64,000 bases of DNA from Ceratopteris richardii (Eukaryota > Streptophyta > Polypodiopsida > Polypodiales > Pteridaceae). The notes under the pieces were generated by a model. It was not told the origin of the DNA, made no database searches, and saw nothing but the letters and a program-made list of their open reading frames with translations. Below, piece by piece: positions 1 through 12,128 of the stretch; position 1 is the first letter of the stretch; every line of letters begins with the position of its first letter. Where the stretch lies: contig CM035408.1 in assembly GCA_020310875.1 (NCBI GenBank), forward strand, positions 146,450,907-146,514,906, given 5' to 3'. A program made the translations under genes and the position numbers.

Positions 1-56
1 ACCATGGGCTGAGGATGTTCCTGCCCCTTGTTGGGTACAAATACTCTTTCTGAAGT

Positions 57-656
57 TTAATCCAGGTATACAACCTTTCCAGGTGTATCCGGGTCCTTAA
101 ATTCATAGACTATGATGGAGCCTACCTCACTAGGTTGTTCCATTCTGTATCTCCAAAATGCTTCATCTGTTTCTTTGTTTACGAATAATTCTATGCTTCT
201 GTTATCCTGAGGGGTCCAATCTGGAACTAGTACTCGTGTCAGTACAGATTTCCCTCTAGGTGTCCTAGGTTCTTCTAATGGTTCTTTTCCTTGGGCTTTC
301 ACATCCGTCTCTAACTAAATTACACCAAACTCATTGGTATTGTTTGGTTGAGTACTTATAATGTACATCGTTCCTTCTTTGTCTATGTATGCGTCTCTCT
401 CGAATTTCACCACTGGACGTTCCAATCCAATGGGTTGGTCCGGGTTGTGCATTTGCACCACTTGTCTTTGCAAACCATCCTCGTAGATGCAAGCACCTAA
501 GCAGTTAGTTCGGAGGAATTCTAATTGAGTCCTATAGGGTCCTTCTAGTCTTTCTAGATATGCTACGTTTGACCCTCCTTCTGGTCTTTCCGTGCTAAAA
601 TCCATTTCTGATTCACTCGTGTCTGAGCTCAACTCGTAGGGATAATTATTATTCAA
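57..656 (-). pseudogene. unrecognised protein-coding remnant
   Basis: One reading frame on the minus strand is open for almost 200 codons with a single interruption near its middle. The first part (113 codons) begins with a Ser/Asp/Glu-rich stretch and ends in a mixed, globular-looking segment. The second part (81 codons) is rich in charged residues and has several Trp and Pro. I do not recognise the family. It could be a decayed host gene or a gag-like piece of a retroelement continuing off the left edge. No promoter or splice signal is obvious. The composition is more protein-like than the surrounding spacer, which is the main reason for listing it. Confidence 0.35.
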
Positions 657-1064
657 TTACTATGCCCACGATTGTGCAGTAGTTCCTACACTTGCTTCTG
701 ATGATCTAAGACTTCATCGGTCTGACTTACCTATGTGTTTGCCTGATCTAAGGTTCATGAATTTACTTCCTCTGACCGTTAAGGTTCCTTGTTTTTAATT
801 GCTTGGTTCTTTTTAAATGCCTTTAAGTTCTTGTCTTGTCTTACTGTAAGCGTCAGGAATCGACTTTCCGTGGCACTTTTGAGTTCTCGTTCCGTCAGAC
901 TTAGGTTCTTTCCTTTAGGTTTTCGTATCACACACCTTTACACTAATCTTGAACTTGAGAAATTTAATCTCTTGAACTTGATCGTTCCTATCGTCGTTAA
1001 TCCACAATGCTAACGTTTAGCCTAACCTAATAGATGATTGAGGGGGTTGAGTAATCTTCCAACC
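657..1064. other. spacer, no feature recognised
   Basis: AT-rich sequence without a convincing ORF, repeat or RNA gene. The short plus-strand ORF inside it has a composition expected by chance. Confidence 0.4.
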
Positions 1065-1265
1065 TCAAGTCAGCTTTTTCTGGTTGCTCTGATGCCTAAA
1101 AAGCCGCGCTTCCCAAGCCCTACGTTCTTCGCTGCCTTGCTTTGGTTGCCCTTGATTGTCCTTGCTAGACTTGTAAAATTCAATATTAGACCAATCCTCA
1201 ATTGAATGATCACACTTGAGTATATAGACTTTTAAAGCTCCTTTCCCTTTTGCCCAAAATTTCAA
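1065..1265 (-). CDS. small unrecognised ORF
   Basis: A 66-codon minus-strand frame, basic and Lys/Gln/Glu-rich (for example KDNQGQPKQGSEERRAWEAR). It lies upstream, on the same strand, of the 57-656 remnant and could be its 5' exon or leader peptide. I do not recognise it. It may be a retroelement leader or a chance ORF. Confidence 0.2.
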   Translation of the reverse strand: MKFWAKGKGALKVYILKCDHSIEDWSNIEFYKSSKDNQGQPKQGSEERRAWEARLFRHQSNQKKLT

Positions 1266-1499
1266 TGCCCCCTAGCTTTCCTAGTCCCAACAAGGTTAAC
1301 CTCAAAATATCCTCTCAAAAAACGGACTTGGGATGAAAAAGATATGATAGTTTAGGCACTTGGGGGTAAAAACTGACAAACATGTTTTTCTTTCCCTATG
1401 AGCTAAGGGGTCTCCTATGAGTCTAATCACCCAAAAATTTTCAAAAAATAGCCCCAAAATTGGTCAAAAAATCAAACCCTAAAAATTGCGTTTGGGGTG

Positions 1500-1590
1500 G
1501 GTGATCCCGATGGTCTGAGATAATCACGATGGTCTGGGACCATCGCGATGGTCCAGGTGAACCGTCACGATGGCGTGGCACAATCGCGAA
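1500..1590. repeat. degenerate short tandem repeat around CGATGGTC
   Basis: Four to five imperfect units of about 20-25 bp carry the core (A/G)TC(A/G)CGATGG. Some neighbouring units are partly self-complementary (GACCATCGCGATGGTC). The array is much more GC-rich than its surroundings. Confidence 0.6.
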
Positions 1591-1718
1591 GGCCTCTTCC
1601 TCGAAAGCGACCCTACATTTTTCTACCTAAAGAACATTATCTTATACATGGAAACGAAGGCCTCCTCCTCGAAAGCGGCCCTACATTTTTCTACCTAAAG
1701 AACATTATCTTATACATG
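1587..1718. repeat. 68-bp tandem duplication
   Basis: Two nearly identical copies, 1587-1654 and 1655-1718, both running from CGAAGGCCTC to TATACATG with about three differences. The duplication follows directly on the CGATGGTC array. Confidence 0.85.
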
Positions 1719-1753
1719 ATTTGTCGTCACAAGGGGCATAATTACACAATTAA

Positions 1754-1948
1754 GGATTAACAATTCCTGCATTAAGAAGAACAATAGATGATCAACAAAA
1801 GAGGATTGATGATCTAGAAAATCAAGTGAAAAATTTACAAATTTCTGTGGATGCATATGAGAGAAAATATGGAAGACTCTCAGAGGCATCATCATCTTTT
1901 GATCGGTCCACTACAGATGAGTTATTGAATCAAGAAAACACTGAATAG
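1754..1948 (+). CDS. coiled-coil C-terminal exon, unknown protein
   Basis: The frame is open for about 64 codons and ends in TAG at 1946-1948. It has the look of a terminal exon: a heptad-like coiled coil (DDQQKRIDDLENQVKNL) followed by a Ser-rich tail ending in NQENTE. No start codon is visible; the preceding 68-bp duplication keeps partly open frames. The family is not recognised. It converges on the hAT relic that follows. A chance ORF is possible, but the amphipathic pattern argues for a real decayed exon. Confidence 0.3.
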   Translation, partial: GLTIPALRRTIDDQQKRIDDLENQVKNLQISVDAYERKYGRLSEASSSFDRSTTDELLNQENTE

Positions 1949-2022
1949 GCAAGCTTTTTTGTAATCAAAGACATGACTATTATAAGACCGTCAATTTTGC
2001 AATTGAATATAATCATAGTATT

Positions 2023-2201
2023 CATAGTACATCATTTTCTTCATTTTGAATATTATCATCTATGACAAGTACCATGTCATCTATTTCTTCCATGTTTAAA
2101 CCATCACTGTGATCTACATCTAAATCACGATCACTCCATGAATCATTTGTTAAACTTTCATGATTTTGAGATTCTCCAAAGAAGCTATCTTGGTTGGAGC
2201 A
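2023..2201 (-). CDS. acidic C-terminal exon, possibly of the hAT gene
   Basis: About 58 codons on the minus strand, very rich in Asp, Glu, Asn and Ser (for example DSWSDRDLDVDHSDGLNMEE), ending in TGA. It lies only 15 bp downstream of the last recognisable hAT transposase frame and on the same strand, so it may be the final exon of that gene. The exact splice is not clear. Confidence 0.35.
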
Positions 2202-2216
2202 TGTAATAATTACATA

Positions 2217-3213
2217 TTACTTACATTTGGATGGTACAACTCGATAAGAAGGATACTTCTCTAGCCATGCCTCCCATCTTCGATGAGCAATCATTTCTAC
2301 AAGAGCTGGCTTAACTTCCAATAATCCACTGAGCACAATGTAAGCAAATGCAAATCGTGTGGCACAAAAAATCTGAAGTGCTTTATTGGGAGATTTTGAT
2401 CGAAAGAGCGAATATGAAAATTGATGCTCTCTAATAAATTTGACCACATGATTTGCATCTATTAAGCTTTGTTTAATGAAAGATAATCTACCTATATCTT
2501 TCAATAATAAATTTAATGTATGAGCTGCACATGGAACCAAAGTAATGCCTTCATACTTGTTTTGAATTGTAATTCCAACACTTCAAAAATTACAGGCATT
2601 ATCCATCACTATTGCAGTTACATTCTTCGGACCACCCACGCGCCATATAGAATGTTCATATACCTTTACAAGAAAAGCCAAAATTTTCTCTTTAAGAGAA
2701 GTATCAACAGCTTCTAAAAACATGTTTTCTTTTGGACATATAACCATGACATTTATCAGTGGTTTGTTTTGACAACTTGTCCATCCATCCAATAATATTG
2801 TGCATCCATACATGGGTAAATCAAGTACTATTCACGTTAAAATAGCTTGAGTAATTTTTTTCACTTTATCTACATACTTTGCTTGCATTTTGTTATAATC
2901 TGGCATTGTGAAACCTTTTCGTGCAGTTGACATCAAAGCATCTTTGAAAATGGGATTACAAATAACATTGAAAGGAATCCCACATGCAAAGAATGCTTGA
3001 GTCCATTTAAGATGAAGCTTGAGAAAATCTTGCTTTTCAGAAGCTACATGTATAGTATTTTGTGATTTATTATAGACAAAGCATGGTGACAGAGTATTAG
3101 ATCCACCATTTTTGCTACATTCACCAAATCCACTCTTTTTTCATGTAGTTGGAGAAAATGGAGTACATGTATCTTGGTTATTCAAAAAATAGTTTGAGAG
3201 ACTTAATTAGAAA
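2217..3213 (-). pseudogene. hAT-superfamily transposase (DUF659 type), decayed
   Basis: A single minus-strand frame with three in-frame stops contains the plant hAT/DUF659 block. In order: an N-terminal segment leading to FFACGIPFNVICNP, the stretch LLDGWTSCQNKPLINVM with the first catalytic-type Asp, the DNACNF motif, then CAAHTLNLLLKDIG and the CATRFAFAYIVLSGLLE segment typical of this family before the C-terminal dimerisation region. The protein would cut and paste DNA through an RNase-H-like DDE fold. The N-terminal BED zinc finger and the C-terminal hATC domain are not seen here: the upstream side ends at copia element A (3231) and the downstream side fades into an acidic exon. No terminal inverted repeats were found. 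Clearly inactive. Confidence 0.85.
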
Positions 3214-3230
3214 AATCTTGATGATCCTCT

Positions 3231-3459
3231 TGTTGGAGTTAGACGTCTGCGGAAGCACGCGAACAACACAAGGAAGAAGAAGAAGCTTGGAGCACAACGC
3301 ACAATACTGAATGTATTACTAGAGAGTGTACAAAGATAAGTAGCCCATTAGGGCAATAGGCGTATATACAAGCTGGGGGAAAAAACCTCCTAAAGAGGGA
3401 AAAAAATGCCCCGGTAGTCCTAGAGTGTTCACACACATCACTACCTAAATATATCAACA
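3231..3459 (-). repeat. 3' LTR of element A
   Basis: Bounded by TGTTGG at 3231 and ATCAACA at 3459 on the plus strand, so TG...CA when read on minus. It is followed by a G-rich polypurine tract (minus strand, 3478-3460). Confidence 0.75.
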
Positions 3460-6400
3460 AATCCCCCCTGGGAGTGATGCGGTGAACAAGGAGCTGGCAC
3501 GCATGTATAAGGAAGTGCCAAGCTATGTGGAAATCACTCCATGAAAGGAAGTAAGCCCAAAGCTTTGCGGAAAGCGTCAAACTTCTCCCTAGGTAGAGCC
3601 TTCGTGGAAAGGTCTGCAATGTTCTCCTGCGTGGGCGCATATGCCAAGTTGATCTCCTCAGCAGAGAACCTCTCCCTGACATAATGATAATGCACCTCAA
3701 TGTGCTTAGTGCGAGCATGGAACAAAGGGTTCCTCGCAACTGCCAATGCGCTCTAACTGTCAGTGAAGATGGTGGTGGCAGAGGACTGCCGAACACCCAA
3801 ATCAGCCATAAGGCGTCTGAGCCACACACACTCAACAGTAGCTGTGAAAGCTGCCCTATAATCAGCCTCACAACTGGAAGTGGCCACAGTAGGCTGCTTC
3901 TTGCTCAACCAAGATATACATGAGCTACCAAGCATGAAGCAAAAGCCACTAGTGGACACACGAGCGTCATAGCAACGAGCCCAATCTGAGTCATAAAAAG
4001 CATGCAAATCTAGCAGTAGTGATCCCCCCTTGGGATAAAACAACCCAAGTAGCCGAGTACCACTCAAGTAGCGAAAGATGCGCTTAACCGCCTTCCAATG
4101 CGTGACTCCTGGGCAATGCATAAACCTGCTCATATATGAGACAGCAAACTAAATATCTGGCCAAGTAATGCATAAGTAAATCAAGGATCCAATAGCCTGC
4201 TGATAGAGAACAGCATCAAATGCATCTCCAGCATCATGAAAACTCAATCATAAACCTGTCTCCATAGGAGTGGCAATAGGCTTACAATCTTCAAGGCCAA
4301 AACGCTGCAATAATGTGTCAATATATTTCGTTTGACACAAAGCCATTCCACCATCAACTTGCATAAATTGAATGCCTAAATAGTGATGCAAATGCCCCAA
4401 ATCAGACATCTCAAATGACGCATGCAAATCCGCCTTGAAATCAGCAATATGCTTCTCAATAGGACCAGTGAGCAGCATGTCGTCAACATAGACAACAATG
4501 ATCAGAAGCACATCATTAGCACGCTTAACATATAAGTTGCTTTCAGTTGGACTGTTCTCGAAACCATGTGCAATCAGATAGGCATGTATCTTCTCATACC
4601 AAGCACGTGGTGCTTGCTTTAAACCATATAATGCCTTCTTTAACTTGCACACCTGGTTTTCATGCCCTTTCTGCACAAAACCATGGGTCTGAAAAACATA
4701 CACTTCTTCATGCAACTCACCATTCAGAAATGTAGTTTTAATGTCCAACTGATGTACATTCCAACCATGATGGGCTGCAAGTGCACAGATGCTCCGAATA
4801 GTAGTCATAGGACATGTGGGTGCAAAGGTCTCATCAAAATCAATGCCTCTTTCCTGTGCATAACCCTTTGCAACAAGCCTAACCTTATACATGTCAAATG
4901 TACCATCAGGTTTACGCTTCAGCTTGTATACCCACTTAGTACCAATGGCTTTCTTGCCAGGAGGCAAGTCACATAAAGACCAAGTACCATTCTTCATTAT
5001 AGCATCATATTCAGATTGCATAGCAGCCATCCAATTTTCTGAATTTTGTGCTTCATCAAAAGAAACAGGCTCATTCTCGTCACAGAGACTAGACGCAGCC
5101 ATAACATAGCAATCTGATGCAAAGGAGGCACTATGAGAGCGTGAACGAGTACGATATTACAAAGGTGCATCTAATTTGTTGTCACGCAAAGTCTGCACTA
5201 GCCATTTTGGCATAGTTTTTGCCTCCTCAATATTAGCTCTCTCATCAACAAGTGCATCATGTAAATCTGCATCAGAAATGGGATGATCTGCATCATCATA
5301 TGAAACCTGCAAAGGCTGAGAAGTTGCCTCATTAGGACCAGCAGTAGACTGTCCACCTGTAAAAAGAGGCATCAAAGTATCATACATGTCTTTGGAGCTA
5401 ATAGATGTCTCCTTAGTACATGAAAGCAATGGCTGAATACCATCTTCCACAAAAACAACATCACGGCTAACCAGAATGCGTTTAGTCTATGGATGATACA
5501 GACAATAGCCTTTACTTTCATAACTATACCCAACAAAAATACATTTTACTGCCTTATCATCCAATTTTCTGCGATGTTGTTCAGGCACTAGTGCATATGC
5601 CAAACAACCAAAAACCCGTAGATGAGCAACAGATGGCTTGCGATCATGCCGAGCCTCATATGGAGTGATAGACTGTAGCGTTTTAGTGGGACACATGTTA
5701 AGTACGTATGCTGCACACATGAGAGCCTCAAGCCAGAAACTATGTGGTAAAGCCTGACTCTTGACGATACACCTCGCCATCTCCATGAGTGACCTGTTCT
5801 TCCGTTTAGCAACTCCATTCTGTTGAAGTGTATATGGCACTCTACACTGGTGTTTTATCCCACGTTCAGCCAGAACGGAGGGTACCCATTTTACATGCTA
5901 ACAGATTTTCAGTCAAAACCAAAAACTGTTTGAAGCACAAAAACACTTCGGACTTTGCCTTCAATGGATATACCCATGCATGCCTGGAAAAATCATCAAT
6001 GAAAGTCACAAAGTAAAGATAGTTTCCAAAAGAAGATGTCTGCATAGGACCACAGAGATCACTATGTACAAGCTGCAATTTCTGCATAGCCCGAACTGAA
6101 CCATCTTTTGGAAAGGAGGAACACTGCATTTTGCCCAAAATATAGCCTTTGCATAAATTTTTTCCAAGTGCCTCAAGCTTGGGCAAAGAAGACACCATAT
6201 CAGATTTTTGCAAGCATAGCAAACTAGCAAAATTCAGATGACCAAAGTGTGCATGCCAAACCTTTGCATCTAAGATAGCCTGAGAATCATGAACTGCACA
6301 TGCCGAATCACTCACAGATTGTTCATAGTCTATGAGCTTATACAGCCCACGACATAAAATGCCAGAAGCAATAATAACATCGCCATTTGACACATCATGA

Positions 6401-6478
6401 ACTGTACATCTGTCATCAACAAATTTCACAACCAAGCCAATCTTGGCTAATGCAGAAACTGATAACAGATTCTTCTTG
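3231..6478 (-). mobile_element. Ty1/copia retrotransposon A (fossil, partial)
   Basis: A minus-strand copia element. Parts seen from its 5' to 3' side: GAG-pre-integrase and integrase core (about 6.44-5.5 kb), the linker to RT (about 5.45-5.16 kb), reverse transcriptase with the YVDDML motif (about 5.1-4.25 kb), RNase H with ADYRAAF (about 4.13-3.53 kb), a polypurine tract (3460-3478) and a 229-bp 3' LTR (3231-3459). Gag, protease and the 5' LTR are not present; the element meets element B near 6,480. It is broken, with roughly half a dozen interruptions. Its family differs from B, C and D, which resemble each other more closely. Confidence 0.9.
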
Positions 6479-6480
6479 AT

Positions 6481-6540
6481 CTAGATTAGTATAGATCAAA
6501 CCTTTGGAGATTAAGAGGTCTCCAACAGTGGTATCAGAGC
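6481..6540 (+). repeat. 5' LTR remnant and primer-binding site of B
   Basis: Bases 6481-6527 match the end of the 3' LTR (18741-18788) and finish in TCCAACA. GTGGTATCAGAGC follows, complementary to the 3' end of plant initiator tRNA-Met. Confidence 0.85.
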
Positions 6541-6758
6541 AAAAGGTGCAATACAAGTGGAGTAAAGAGTATTGGAAGTTCCGACTGTTGCAGACATTGA
6601 AGTTTTTTCAAATTAAAGGAGCACAAGATCAAAGTTTGAAAGAAAACCTGAAGGAGAATCAAGTATGAGTTCAAAGGATGAAGAAGGATTAAAGCTTCAT
6701 ATCCAAGGTACATTCTATTATCATAAATCATAGTAATTGTAGACACAGAAGATCAAAG

Positions 6759-9700
6759 ATGGGAGAAAGCTTGCAGATTGATAAGCTAGATAGGGAGAAC
6801 TATCCAGCTTGGTCCATGAGGATGGAGGCACACCTTATGAGCAAAGATTTGATGGCATTCATTACAGGAGAAGAAGAAAATCCTAAGTTTGCAGATCCTA
6901 GTATTCCAACTAGGGAAGAGCTTGCAGATTTGAAGAATTGGATGAGAAAGGATGCTCAAGCTAGGAGCATCATTTACATGGTTGTAAGTGATTATCTTCT
7001 ACCTCACATCAAAGGATTAGAAAATGCAACAGATGTGTGGAATGCTTTGGAAGAGCATTTCCAAAACATAGCCAAGTCAAGGAAGTCCTCATTATGGGAA
7101 GAATTCACAACTTTCAAGAAGAAGAGTTCACAATCAATTTCTGATTATGTGGCAAGGATGAAGGATATTGCAGATAGCTTGGGAGCAGTAGATGAAGACA
7201 TTGAAGAGGATAAGTTGGTAAGGCAAATACTTATAGGTCTGAGAGGAGATGAGAAGTGGAAGCCTTTCATATTGTCCATAGAATTGTCACTTGATCACTT
7301 TACTCCTGATCTTAATCAATTGCTAGGACACATGCTAACTTTTGAGCAGGACATTAAGGGAGACAATGATTGGAGTGCAAGCCAAGCTATGTACTCCAAG
7401 GACAAGAAAAAGAATGGCAAAGGGAAGCAGTCAACTGATGATGAAGGGACCTCAAGTCAAGCTAACTTTACAAAAGGAAAGATGAATTTCAGAGGTAAAG
7501 GAAGAGGAGGTAAGAACAAAGATAATACTAAAGCTTGTTGGATTTGTGGCAGAACCAATCATTTGGCAAATGATTGCTGGTATAACAATCAAAATGGTGG
7601 AAGTAATAACCAGAGCTTCAATCAAAGAGGTAGAGGAGGCAGAAATCAAAGAGGAAACTTCAAAGGAAGAGGTGGTAGGACATCATATGCTAGAGGAGGT
7701 GGAAGAAGTTTTCAATCTCAGTCCTACAACAACAATTATTATGATTATGCATCAGATCAAAAGGATGATATGACTCTTATCTTGAATGCAACTCATGAAT
7801 CAGTAGGAGAAGACCAAAGGGTGTTTTATATTGACTTAGGATGTAGCAATCATCTGAGTGGCAATATATCACTGATGACTGATATGGAAGCAAAGGTGAA
7901 TGGACATACAGTTCAAACATGTGACAACACCAAGCATGAGGTGGAAAGTATTGGATCAGTGAAGACAAAGAATGGAAGTACACTCTTGAGGAAGGTACTT
8001 TATGTTCCTACTATTCCTAAGAACTTGATAAGTGTAGGGAAAATTGTGGAGAAGGGGTATGAAGTCAGATTCACAAACGATGGTGTCTATGTGCAAGATC
8101 CAAATCAGGGATATAGAAACATCATTGCAGGTAAAAAGGAAGGAAGGTTGTTTACTCTCAAAGTTCAAGGTAATGTGGGACACGCTCTATTTACTTATGG
8201 AAGCCAAAAGATGTCTGAGTTAGACCTATGGCATAAAAGGTTAGGTCATTTCAATGAGAGAGCCATAAAGGAAATGTCAAGGAATGATGTGGTGCTTGGT
8301 TTGCCAAAAGTTGAAGGGAAACATATGGTGTACAAGTGTGACGCTTGTCAAGTAGGTAAAGCACACAAAAGTTCATACAATAAATCAAGGTACAAGTATT
8401 CAAATATGCTTGAATTGATTCATACAAATGTGTGGGGTCCTTCAAGGTACTATAGCATAAATGGATCCAGATATTATGTGTTGTTTGTTGATGATGCAAC
8501 CAGATGGATTACTTTATATGTAATCAAGGACAAATAAGAAGTCTTCAAAACATTCAAGCATTATCATGCTTATGCAGAAAGGATTACATGACAAAAGCTC
8601 AAGAGGTTGAGATCAGATGGAGGGGGAGAGTTTTTTTCTAAAGAGTTTGATGATTATTTGTGGAATGCAGGTATAAAGAGAGAAGTAACTTGCAGGTACT
8701 CTCCTCAACAGAATGGAATTGTAGAAAGAAGAAATAGAACTCTTGTAGAATTTGCAAGAGCAATGATGAAGGAAAAGAATTGCCCAAATTACTTATGGGC
8801 AGAAGCTATTAACACTGCAACATACCTTGTGAATAGGTTACCTTGTAAAGCTTTGGATGGAAGAACTCCTTATGAAGCATGGTGGGGTAAGAAACCTACT
8901 CTTGATCAGTGTAAAGTATTTGGATGTTTAGCATATGCTTATGTTCCTTCACAATTGAGACATAAGCTAGAACCCAAATCAAAGAAGTATGTGTTTATTG
9001 GGTATGATGATAGACAGATGGGTTACAGATTGTGGAGTCCATCCACAAAGCAATTTCTTGTTATGAAAGATGTTACATTTGATGAGCAAAGCACATGGTA
9101 TACAGGGTCAACAAATGATTATGCAGGTGTTGAAGAAATACAAAGGAAAGGGAAGGCAAAAGTAAATGTGTATGAAGAAGATATTCATGATGTTGATTTT
9201 AAAAGTAAATTGCAGGATAATGTTGAAGATGGGCCAAGATTTGATCCAAAATCAAATGTGGCTGAGACTTCAAGAAGTGCAGAGGTCAGAAGATCCTCAA
9301 GGGAAAGAAAAGAGCCTATCAGGTATAGCTATGATACATCTTTCTTAACAACAAAAGATTATGCTTACATTGTGAAGATAGAAGAGGATCCAATCACATA
9401 TGAAGAAGCTAAAGGTAAACAGAATTGGGAGAAGGCAATGCAAGAAGAGTATGATGCTGTACTTGAAAATGAAACATGGGAATTGGTGCCAAGACCAAAG
9501 AATCAGAAAGTCATTGGATGTAAGTAGGTGTATAAAACAAATCAGAAAGATTTGCAGATGGTAAGGTGTCTAGATACAAGGCTAGACTTGTGGTCAAAGG
9601 TTATGCCCAAACTTATGGGGTAGATTATGATGAAACCTTTAGTCCTGTTGCTAAGATGTCTACAATTAGATCATTGATTGCTATTGTTGCTTGTAAAGGA

Positions 9701-10697
9701 TAGAAGTTATCACAATTACATGTGAAGAATGCATTTCTGAATGGATATATTGCAGATGAAGTATACATGGGGCAACCAGAAGGTTTCGTGGATTCAATTG
9801 GATCAGATTATGTGTGTAAGCTCAAGAGAGCTTTGTATGGGTTGAAGAAGGCTCCAAGAGCATGGAATTACAGGCTTTTTAACTTGAATGAATGTGGATT
9901 TCAAGCATCCAAGGCAGATAGTAGCTTGCTAGTGAAGGCAAGTGAAAATGGATACATATACATGTGTATTTATGTTGATGATATTATTGTCACAGGTACA
10001 GATGCCCAAGGAATCAATGAGCTTAAGAAACAAATAGAGAAGGAGTTTAAGATAAGTGATTTGGGAAAATTATCTTATTTCTTAGGAATGCAGATTGTAT
10101 ATACTCAACATGGAGTATATGTTACACAAGAGAGATACTTGAAGAATCTTTTGGCCAAATTCAACATGGAGGATTGCAAGCCTTCAAGCACACCATTGGA
10201 GGTAAATCATAAATTGAGCAGGTCTAGAGGTGAAGAGTTTAATGACATGAAGAAATATCAGAGTTTGGTAGGTAGTTTAATCTATGCTACCTTGACAAGG
10301 CCAGATTTATCATATGCAGTAGGTGTGTTATCACAATTTATGCATTGTCCAAAGAAGACTCATTGGATTGCAGCTCAAAGGGTACTCAGATATATCAAAG
10401 GAACCCTAAGTGAAGATCTGTATTATGGATTTACTTCTGATACAAGAATCAAAGTGTTTAGTGATGTAGATTGGGCAGGTGATTCAGATGATAGAAGGTC
10501 TACTCATGGGTATCTCTGTTATATTGGAGATAAATTAGTCTCTTGCTGCTCAAAAAGCAACATACAGTTGCTTTGTCATCTACAAAAGCTGAGTATAAAG
10601 GAATGGTAGAGGTTGCAAAAGAAGAAATATGGTTAAAAACCTTGTTGAAGAGTTTTGGAACTGATCAGGGTACTCCAATTATTTTTGGAGACAATAT
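6759..10697 (+). pseudogene. gag-pol coding region of copia element B, first part
   Basis: The ATG at 6759 opens a copia Gag (signature DKLDRENYPAWSMRMEAH). A glycine/arginine-rich tail and the CCHC knuckle CWICGRTNHLANDC lie near 7.54 kb. The protease active-site region (about 7.83 kb), GAG-pre-integrase/integrase (about 8.2-9.0 kb), RT with YVDDIIVTG (about 9.4-10.2 kb) and the start of RNase H follow. The end of RNase H lies beyond element C. As a fossil it is not translatable as one protein. Confidence 0.9.
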
Positions 10698-11990
10698 TGT
10701 TGAGGATTCACTCACAAATTTGACGTACAGACAAAGAAAGATAAAGAGAAGTGGAATCAAATATTCAGAAAATCAAAAGCCTTAACGAAGGGACAAATTC
10801 ACGACCATTATGTACAGTACAAAATCTTGCAAAATTAGAGTTCGTTACACCGAATCAAACTGTATATACAGAGAGAATGTGCATAAGAATAAAAGAGGGA
10901 AGTGCGAGCTAGAACGTGCGTGAGAAGAGCGCGCAGTATAAATAGAGCACATATAGAGGTCAAAAAAGAGAGAGGGAGAGAACAGAGAGATGAGAAAATG
11001 AGAAGACGCCAGAGATCGCGTATGTATAGAGACTGAAGAAAGAGTGAGTGAGAAGTTTTTCAGAAGACGCCATAGATCGCGTATGTACAGATGAATAAAA
11101 GAAACCTGAAATGTCAAGTGTTCATCTGAGAGAGATGGTAGAAGAAACTACTCAGTATAGGAGAGTTTCCATAGCTTGAGCAAGAAGAGGCCAAGTTAAT
11201 TTGTACACATCTTCTCTAATAGAAAACACATGTTCATGTGGAAGTTTGCACGCACTGTTCGTATGTGAAAAACTCTCAGTATTTTCGTGTTACGATAGAA
11301 AGTTCGTTAACCATTAACAGTTACAGTTCGTTAGTAAACATGTCCCTCGGTACTCTCTCAGTAAACGAACATTTTCGTCAATTACAATTATCTCAGTAAA
11401 TGCATTTTCGGTCAGTTACAGTTTTCTCAGAAAACGAGCTTTCCGGTAGAACAACGAAGTATATCTCGCAGAGTAAATTAAAGTTTTGTATGAGAGATAG
11501 CTTATCTTATAGCTAGACGTCTCTACTATCAGTTCGTCATGGATTTCGGTGAAATGGATATGTACACACAGTACAAAGTCTAACCGAAAGGAGACATCCT
11601 GAACCAGAGAAGTTTTCTCTTAACTTCAGAAAGTGTTCACTCAGTGAAGGAAGTTCACGCATCACTTCCTTACTTTTTGTATACTCACTTGAAGTAATTA
11701 CAAACAGAATAGGAGTTGATTCCGGTAAGATTCCGATATAACTGCGGTGTCACTCCAGTAACAGTCCGGTGAAGTTCCGGTGGAATTTTTCTAGTGAATT
11801 CAAAGCGTAGTTTTATACGTTTGAGTAACAGTAATCTCTGCTAAGCTACTGCTGATTATAGAGGTGTTCTAATATCACTCTAGCTTAGCATCTCTTTGGT
11901 GGCGCGGCGATTTCCGCAGGCTTAACAAAGGTTCTAGCCTTTGCCGTGACAATCACCAATAGTGGTATCAGAGCGAAAGTATCACTAACA
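10698..11990 (+). repeat. 5' LTR of element C
   Basis: About 1.29 kb, TGTTGAGG...CACTAACA. A TATA-like TATAAATAGAGC near 10.94 kb marks the probable promoter. The LTR unusually contains a primer-site-like GTGGTATCAGAGC at 11962-11974, just before its 3' end. The boundary is fixed by the right-hand target duplication. Confidence 0.88.
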
Positions 11991-12064
11991 AGTGGTATCA
12001 GAGTAGGTTAATCTCCAAGAGTTGGTACCAGAGCCGGTTAACCACAAAAAGTGGTACCAGAACG
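11962..12064 (+). promoter_or_regulatory. array of four primer-binding-site-like repeats
   Basis: Four copies of (G)TGGTA(T/C)CAGA(G/A)(C/T) start at 11962, 11992, 12021 and 12051, spaced about 30 bp. The first lies inside the LTR end. The second directly follows the LTR and is the natural tRNA-Met primer site. The last two carry TGGTACCAGA. The 3' LTR keeps the first copy (about 17614-17626). Confidence 0.85.
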
Positions 12065-12128
12065 AGAAAGATTCTGAAGAGCAGAAAGATTCTCAAAAGT
12101 CACCGGAAGTAACAGAAATAAGAAGATC

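Noticed and set aside
1754-1948. Coiled-coil peptide as another copy of the X transposase N-terminal exon
   Set aside because: Both are coiled coils with a Ser-rich tail, but no residue-level alignment could be made.
6528-6540. TGGTATCAGAGC as a tRNA gene fragment
   Set aside because: It is a primer-binding site complementary to tRNA-Met. The rest of a tRNA cloverleaf is absent at all such sites in the window.
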